DNA of 64,000 bases from assembly GCF_002261215.1 (NCBI RefSeq), contig NZ_NEVS01000004.1, positions 4,216,001 to 4,280,000 of the forward strand, written 5' to 3'. The notes beneath the pieces were generated by a model that saw only the letters and a program-made list of their open reading frames with translations, was not told the DNA's origin and did no database searches. Shown here one piece after another: positions 60,343-64,000 of the stretch; within the stretch, counting starts at the first letter, position 1, and each line of letters starts with the position of its first letter. Position numbers and translations under genes: made by a program. The DNA comes from Bordetella genomosp. 11 (lineage in GTDB: Bacteria; Pseudomonadota; Gammaproteobacteria; Burkholderiales; Burkholderiaceae_B).

Positions 60343-62205
60343 TCATCCTTCCTTGGCCAATGAAAGATAGGGGTTGTTTGGCGGTATCTCGGCGAATACA
60401 AGGGAAGCATCCTTCAGCAGATACCCATGCAGTTGGCGGGACTTTCTTGGGCCCGAGACGTCAGAGGTCCAGATATTCAGGCCATTGGGATGCTTGCGAT
60501 GTAGCTGCAGCCGCTCAAAGCGCTTTTGTACCCATTGCCAATCCTGCTGGCTTTCCTGCTTGGCCAACGTGCCCACCAGCGGATGCTCCTGTGCGTAGCG
60601 TTGGAACACGCCTGGACTGACCAGGTACGCGGTATCGCTCACGGTATGCACGAGCGCCTTCGCGTCGTTGATGATGAGCTTGCGCGACGCGATCCCTTGG
60701 TGCAGCCACTCCATGAAATGCTCACCGGACGGCTGTGCGCTCAAGGATGGCGACGCAGCTATGGGTGCAAGCGATGGTGGCGAGGTCACGGCAGTCGTCG
60801 GCATGGGTACTTGGGAGCGTGCGGTAGCAACTTTGGCTGAATCGGTCTGCTCATCCCGGAGAACGTCGGGCGTGTCGCTCATGCCCACCATGACCAGCAT
60901 GTCCTCCATCACATCAGGCATGGGCTGGGCGGTGGGCGGCGACGCGGTGACGACGGTGTTGCCACCCTCCCATGGCGGCGTCTCCTGGCCCTCCGGGGCT
61001 GGCGGCGCTCCAGCCACAGGTGGCGTGGCCGGTGCACCGACGTCGTTTTCTGCGGGTGTCGCATCGACCGCTACCGTGCCCACAAAGGCCGTCGGCCGCT
61101 CGCCGGCTTCCCAGATCAGCGCGGGAGCGAGGCGCAGCAGGGTGAACGAGTGGGACCAGCCGGTCGCACTGGTCACGGTCGCGCGCCAGACCGCCTTGTC
61201 GTCCGGCGTGGGCTGCAACATGCCATGCTCCTGCAGCACGTTGAAGACGGCGGTGTTGCTCGCGGGGATGCCGTCGATGCCCTGAGACAGCAGGTGCGCG
61301 CGCAGCTTGTCCGAGACCGTCTTGCTCACCAGCCACAAGCTGTCCTCGGTGAGCCAGCCATCGGAGGCTTCCGGCTGGTTCAGTTTCAACTGTTCCTTGA
61401 GCAGGTAGCGCAACCCGTCGAGCAGCTTGCGCTGCAGCGCGTGCTTGGGCGCAGCCATGGCGCGGGCCGGATCGCCGCCCAGTTCCTGGGCCACCGAAGC
61501 CCGGTCGGCCTGCACGACAAGTTCGCCTAGCACGCCGGCGTGCTCGTACTGGCCGGCCAGGACGTAGAGCAGCGGTCCCCACAGGTCGGGATAGCCGCTG
61601 AGCCAGTCCAGGGCCTCACGGTCGAGCAGTTGGCGGTAGAGCAGCCCCGTCGCGGCGCTGTGCAGGCGGTACTCGCGATCATCGCGATAGCGGAATCGGT
61701 ATGGCTGGTGCAGCGGGCCGTGCCACGGGTGCCAGGTGCTGCCGTCGGCCAGTTCGACGTGCAGATCGACTGCGATCTTGCCGATGTCGTGCAGCAGCGC
61801 GGCATAGGCGACTGCGGCAGTCCAGGCTTCAGACTGCGCCGCCTGGTCTTCGGGACTGGCGCCAATAGGCAGCAGATGGGACTGCCGCAGCTTGAGCGCA
61901 TAGGCGACGATCTCCAACCCGTGATCCAGCATGCCGCCGGGGTAAGCGTGGTGATGGCTTTCCGATGCGGGGAATTGTTGGACCAACTCGGCGTAGTGCT
62001 CCAGCGGCGTGCGGTATAGGGTGGCGAACTGCCGCCGCGACAGCGACGTGCGCTGCCAGATGTGTTCCAGCAGCTTCTGCCGGCGCGGTGTTGCCAGCAG
62101 CGATGCGGCCGATTCGGGCCGCAGCAACCCTTTCGGGAGGTCGGTGGCGGGCGCTGGCGACGGGGCAGCGACCGGGGGCCGTTTTCGCTGGAACAGGGAG
62201 AGCAT
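60343..62205 (-). CDS. traI: MOBH-type relaxase TraI of ICEclc/PAPI-1-like elements
   Basis: A 620-residue protein with the TraI_N domain (residues 30-300): RQKLLEHIWQRTSLSRRQFATLY, then the HD-hydrolase-like metal site in SHHHAYPGGMLDHGLEIV and LLHDIGKIAVDLHV. This three-histidine plus HD arrangement is the hallmark of MOBH relaxases. A proline/threonine-rich linker (about 385-490) precedes a C-terminal domain (DUF1528-like) with HFMEWLHQGIASRKLIIND and VFQRYAQEHP. The start MLSLFQRKRP is the family start. It is unrelated to the DUF3363 relaxase at 34825, which indicates a second conjugative element. Confidence 0.9.
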   Translation of the reverse strand: MLSLFQRKRPPVAAPSPAPATDLPKGLLRPESAASLLATPRRQKLLEHIWQRTSLSRRQFATLYRTPLEHYAELVQQFPASESHHHAYPGGMLDHGLEIVAYALKLRQSHLLPIGASPEDQAAQSEAWTAAVAYAALLHDIGKIAVDLHVELADGSTWHPWHGPLHQPYRFRYRDDREYRLHSAATGLLYRQLLDREALDWLSGYPDLWGPLLYVLAGQYEHAGVLGELVVQADRASVAQELGGDPARAMAAPKHALQRKLLDGLRYLLKEQLKLNQPEASDGWLTEDSLWLVSKTVSDKLRAHLLSQGIDGIPASNTAVFNVLQEHGMLQPTPDDKAVWRATVTSATGWSHSFTLLRLAPALIWEAGERPTAFVGTVAVDATPAENDVGAPATPPVAGAPPAPEGQETPPWEGGNTVVTASPPTAQPMPDVMEDMLVMVGMSDTPDVLRDEQTDSAKVATARSQVPMPTTAVTSPPSLAPIAASPSLSAQPSGEHFMEWLHQGIASRKLIINDAKALVHTVSDTAYLVSPGVFQRYAQEHPLVGTLAKQESQQDWQWVQKRFERLQLHRKHPNGLNIWTSDVSGPRKSRQLHGYLLKDASLVFAEIPPNNPYLSLAKEG

Positions 62206-62449
62206 GCGGGTGTCCTCTGGGGGGCCGGCCGGGAGGCCTTTTCGCCTTTTCGAGGTAGGGCCTTTCCCCTTGCACCCCATTCCCTTGCCGTTTCGGCCCT
62301 TTGGCCTTTAACCGTTTCGGTATAGCCGGGCCTGGGTTGCGTCTCCAGCGTCAATGTGGAACCCGCACGAATGGATTGGACGGAGACCTGGCGCTGGCCC
62401 CTGCCTATGCTGCGGGGACGCTACCCCCGGCAGGTAGGCTCTCGCTCAG

Positions 62450-62487
62450 GCGACTAAGTTGACAAATGCGACAAGGGCGACTAGAGT
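62450..62487 (+). promoter_or_regulatory. Promoter and repeat operator of the Xre-RES pair
   Basis: TTGACA (62459) and TAGAGT (62482) are 17 bases apart. Three GCGACWA words (62450, 62468, 62477) overlap and flank them, which is suitable for autorepression by the Xre-type antitoxin. The remaining stretch 62206-62449, upstream of traI and of this promoter, holds no gene that I can support. Confidence 0.5.
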
Positions 62488-62520
62488 GAATCCTGTCTCA
62501 AACCTGCTTGGGAGATGACC

Positions 62521-63147
62521 ATGCCCACCGCCATTGAATTCATTGCCGATCGTCTGCCGCGCGTCACCGTGGAGGACGTGCGCCGTTTCGCGGATACCGT
62601 TGAAATCCTGGATGCGCCGGCTTTCGCGGCCGAGTTGCAGGCGTTCATTCACGAGCGCGTGGAGGCGGTAAAACTGCCAGCCAACCTCGAAGGCGAAACG
62701 GTGGAGCAGGCCCTGGCGCGCAAGGCGGCCGCGCTGCGCACCGAAACGCGCTGGACCCCGACTGAAACCGACGTCCAGCGAGGCCGCGCCGTGTTGCTGG
62801 AATCCTTCAACCAGCCGCACAACCTGCCGATCCCCGAGTACGCCAAGCTGGCGGACAAGTCGCGCCAGCAGATCTACAAGGACATCCTCGCGCGCCGGCT
62901 GCTGGCGCTGAATGTGGGGCCGCGCGGCCAGAAGCTGCCCGACTGGCAGCTCGACCCGGTGAAGCAGCAGTTGACCCAAACCGTGCTTCAAGAGGTCGAG
63001 GGCATCGACCACTGGACGATCTACCGCGCACTATCCGAACCGCTCGAAGGCTTGGGCGGACGCTCGCCGGTGGATGCGGTGACGCATGGCACGATCGATG
63101 ACGTGGCCGAAGCGGTGTTCAACGTGCTGGGCGTCCAGGTGCATTGA
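62521..63147 (+). CDS. Xre/MbcA/ParS-type antitoxin
   Basis: A 208-residue antitoxin of the Xre-RES type. The N-terminal half resembles a DNA-binding region (EYAKLADKSRQQIYKDILARRLLALNVG in outline). The C-terminal region (DHWTIYRALSEPLEGLGGRSPVDAV, DVAEAVFNVLG) is the toxin-binding DUF2384 domain. It is longer than most members (about 150 residues), with an extra N-terminal helical part. Start chosen at the ATG after GGGAGATGACC; an ATG six bases earlier overlaps the ribosome-binding site. The toxin gene follows after 12 bases. Confidence 0.85.
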   Translation: MPTAIEFIADRLPRVTVEDVRRFADTVEILDAPAFAAELQAFIHERVEAVKLPANLEGETVEQALARKAAALRTETRWTPTETDVQRGRAVLLESFNQPHNLPIPEYAKLADKSRQQIYKDILARRLLALNVGPRGQKLPDWQLDPVKQQLTQTVLQEVEGIDHWTIYRALSEPLEGLGGRSPVDAVTHGTIDDVAEAVFNVLGVQVH

Positions 63148-63159
63148 GGCAAGACCGCC

Positions 63160-63789
63160 ATGAGCCGCGAACTGCCTTCGTTCCTGATCGATGCCGGTGA
63201 ACTGCTCCAGCATGTGAGCCGCATCGTCTATCGGGGCAGCCCGCTGTACTATGGCCGCAGCGGCACCAATCGCTACGATGACCCGGCGCGGGACTATGGC
63301 GTGCTGTACCTGGGGCGCGACCTGCCCACGGCGCTGATGGAGTCGGTGTTTCACAAGCACCAGTGGCTTGCGGACACGGAGCGCTCGATCGCGCTGAAAG
63401 AAGTTAAGGGCCGGATGGTGCGCGCAGTAGGCGTGATGGCCGACGTGCTCCTGGCCGACCTCACGGCGCCGGGCATCATGGCGGGCTACTTCGGCCTGAA
63501 TCTGGAGCAGCTGGCCAACCGCAACTACACGCATACGCAGCAGGTGTCTGCCCAGGTGCATGCGATGCTCGATGACGACGGCCAGCCACTGTTCGACGGG
63601 TTGCTCTATCCGTCGCGCAACAACTATCCCGACACGAGCATCGCTCTGTTCGAGCGTGCGGGAACGAAGGTCAGCGTCATCGAGGACATCGACCTGGTTG
63701 ACCATGTGGATTGGCCGCGTTTCGTTGCCGCCTATCGCATCGGCGTGGAACCTGACCCCGGCCCGGTGGAGCCGGACGAAGCGCCCTGA
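63160..63789 (+). CDS. RES-domain toxin (NAD-degrading)
   Basis: A 209-residue RES-domain protein. Members of this family degrade NAD+ and arrest growth unless bound by the antitoxin. The RES residues are visible: R25 in RIVYRGSPLYYG, E61 in LPTALMESVFHKH and the serine in LLYPSRNNYPDTSIALFE. The length is typical. Coupled behind the Xre antitoxin, it would stabilise the element in its host. ADP-ribosyl-transferase-like fold and NAD cleavage are known from relatives. Confidence 0.88.
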   Translation: MSRELPSFLIDAGELLQHVSRIVYRGSPLYYGRSGTNRYDDPARDYGVLYLGRDLPTALMESVFHKHQWLADTERSIALKEVKGRMVRAVGVMADVLLADLTAPGIMAGYFGLNLEQLANRNYTHTQQVSAQVHAMLDDDGQPLFDGLLYPSRNNYPDTSIALFERAGTKVSVIEDIDLVDHVDWPRFVAAYRIGVEPDPGPVEPDEAP

Positions 63790-63873
63790 AACAGCAAGAG
63801 AACACATTGAAGCCCCGAACCGAATGACGTGGAGCAAACTGGAATAAATCTTCCTCAGCAGCAGGAGACGACC

Positions 63874-64000
63874 ATGAACACTACAACCCGCATCAGCTTC
63901 GCAGAACGCATCGGCCGAGCCTTTGGCCGAGGGTGGCGCGCTTACGCGCACGGTGAGCGGCGCACGTCGAACTGGTTGGTCTCCAAGGGAGTTCCGGTGA
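63874..64000 (+). CDS. Start of an unidentified gene (partial)
   Basis: The first 42 codons of a gene cut by the end of the window: MNTTTRISFAERIGRAFGR then GWRAYAHGERRTSNWLVSK. The ATG is preceded by CAGGAGACGACC, a strong ribosome-binding site. The product begins basic and amphipathic with no signal peptide. It is probably a further small ICE backbone gene. No family can be named from this part. Confidence 0.6.
   Translation, partial: MNTTTRISFAERIGRAFGRGWRAYAHGERRTSNWLVSKGVPV

Larger units (their letters stand above)
20173..64000. mobile_element. Integrated conjugative-type element, mosaic, right end outside window
   Basis: From the trpG break onward the sequence holds a phage-type integrase next to the boundary, plasmid-like replication and partition genes, two relaxase genes, a TraF peptidase, a toxin-antitoxin pair, two insertion sequences and blocks of catabolic cargo. 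The left module (23046-36807) has the conserved gene order of Tn4371-like ICEs. The right module (60343-64000) resembles the MOBH/TraI type of ICEclc/PAPI-1-like elements. No mating-pair formation genes are visible, so they are either lost or beyond the end. The left boundary may be off by a few bases. Confidence 0.82.

Overview
This is high-GC beta-proteobacterial DNA. The chromosomal gene order opgG-opgH, dsbC, a UbiH/VisC-type hydroxylase, mltA, apaG, rpe, gph, trpL, trpE, start of trpG points to the family Alcaligenaceae (Bordetella/Achromobacter group). That assignment is inferred from gene order and protein character; no database was searched.

Layout. (1) 1-6150: a GntR-centred catabolic cluster. 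It has an aldehyde dehydrogenase, a multi-spanning permease, an FCD-type GntR regulator, and an operon of a heme-oxygenase-fold (CADD/PqqC-like) putative di-iron oxidase, two 2Fe-2S ferredoxins and a 106-residue protein of unknown family. A GTATAC-centred site lies before each of the four transcription units, so they look like one regulon. (2) 6300-20170: ordinary chromosome, including osmoregulated periplasmic glucan synthesis (opgGH), disulfide isomerase, murein transglycosylase, rpe-gph, and a trp attenuator with a Trp-rich leader peptide ahead of trpE. (3) At 20170 trpG is broken after its eighth codon and a large integrated element begins; it runs past the end of the window.

The element is a mosaic. 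Its left part (20332-36807) is a Tn4371-like backbone: a P4-type integrase cut off by an IS3-family element, a frameshifted DUF932 gene, a ParB-like protein, DUF736, an XRE regulator, DUF2958, DUF2285, a HTH protein, RepA with three iteron-like repeats, ParA, DUF2840, TraF and a DUF3363 relaxase. A secreted ClpP-like/TPR protein sits inside this backbone. The IS also truncates the start of what looks like a TIR-like (MTH538/ThsB-type) defence gene.

The cargo follows. 37204-47610 encodes a three-component ring hydroxylase of the NagGH/AndAcAd type, an AAHS transporter, and a complete gentisate pathway (gentisate 1,2-dioxygenase, maleylpyruvate isomerase, fumarylpyruvate hydrolase), with a NagAa-type reductase and a NagR-like LysR regulator; this fits salicylate to gentisate to pyruvate plus fumarate. 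48345-53196 holds a sulfatase, a Bug-type binding protein, a LysR regulator and a truncated aldehyde dehydrogenase. An IS5-family element (53197-54016) separates this from a tightly coupled seven-gene operon (59175 down to 54017): cyclophilin-like protein, two cupins, a CMD-family protein, cytochrome P460, zinc alcohol dehydrogenase and an MFS exporter. At least three of its products carry signal peptides, and a LysR gene with a perfect inverted repeat lies divergently beside it.

The right end (60343-64000) carries a second, unrelated relaxase gene (MOBH-type TraI) on the minus strand and an Xre/RES toxin-antitoxin pair. Two relaxase families in one insertion suggest nested or fused conjugative elements. 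The strongest candidates for undescribed biology are the GTATAC regulon around the HDO enzyme and the mostly exported cupin/CMD/P460 operon.
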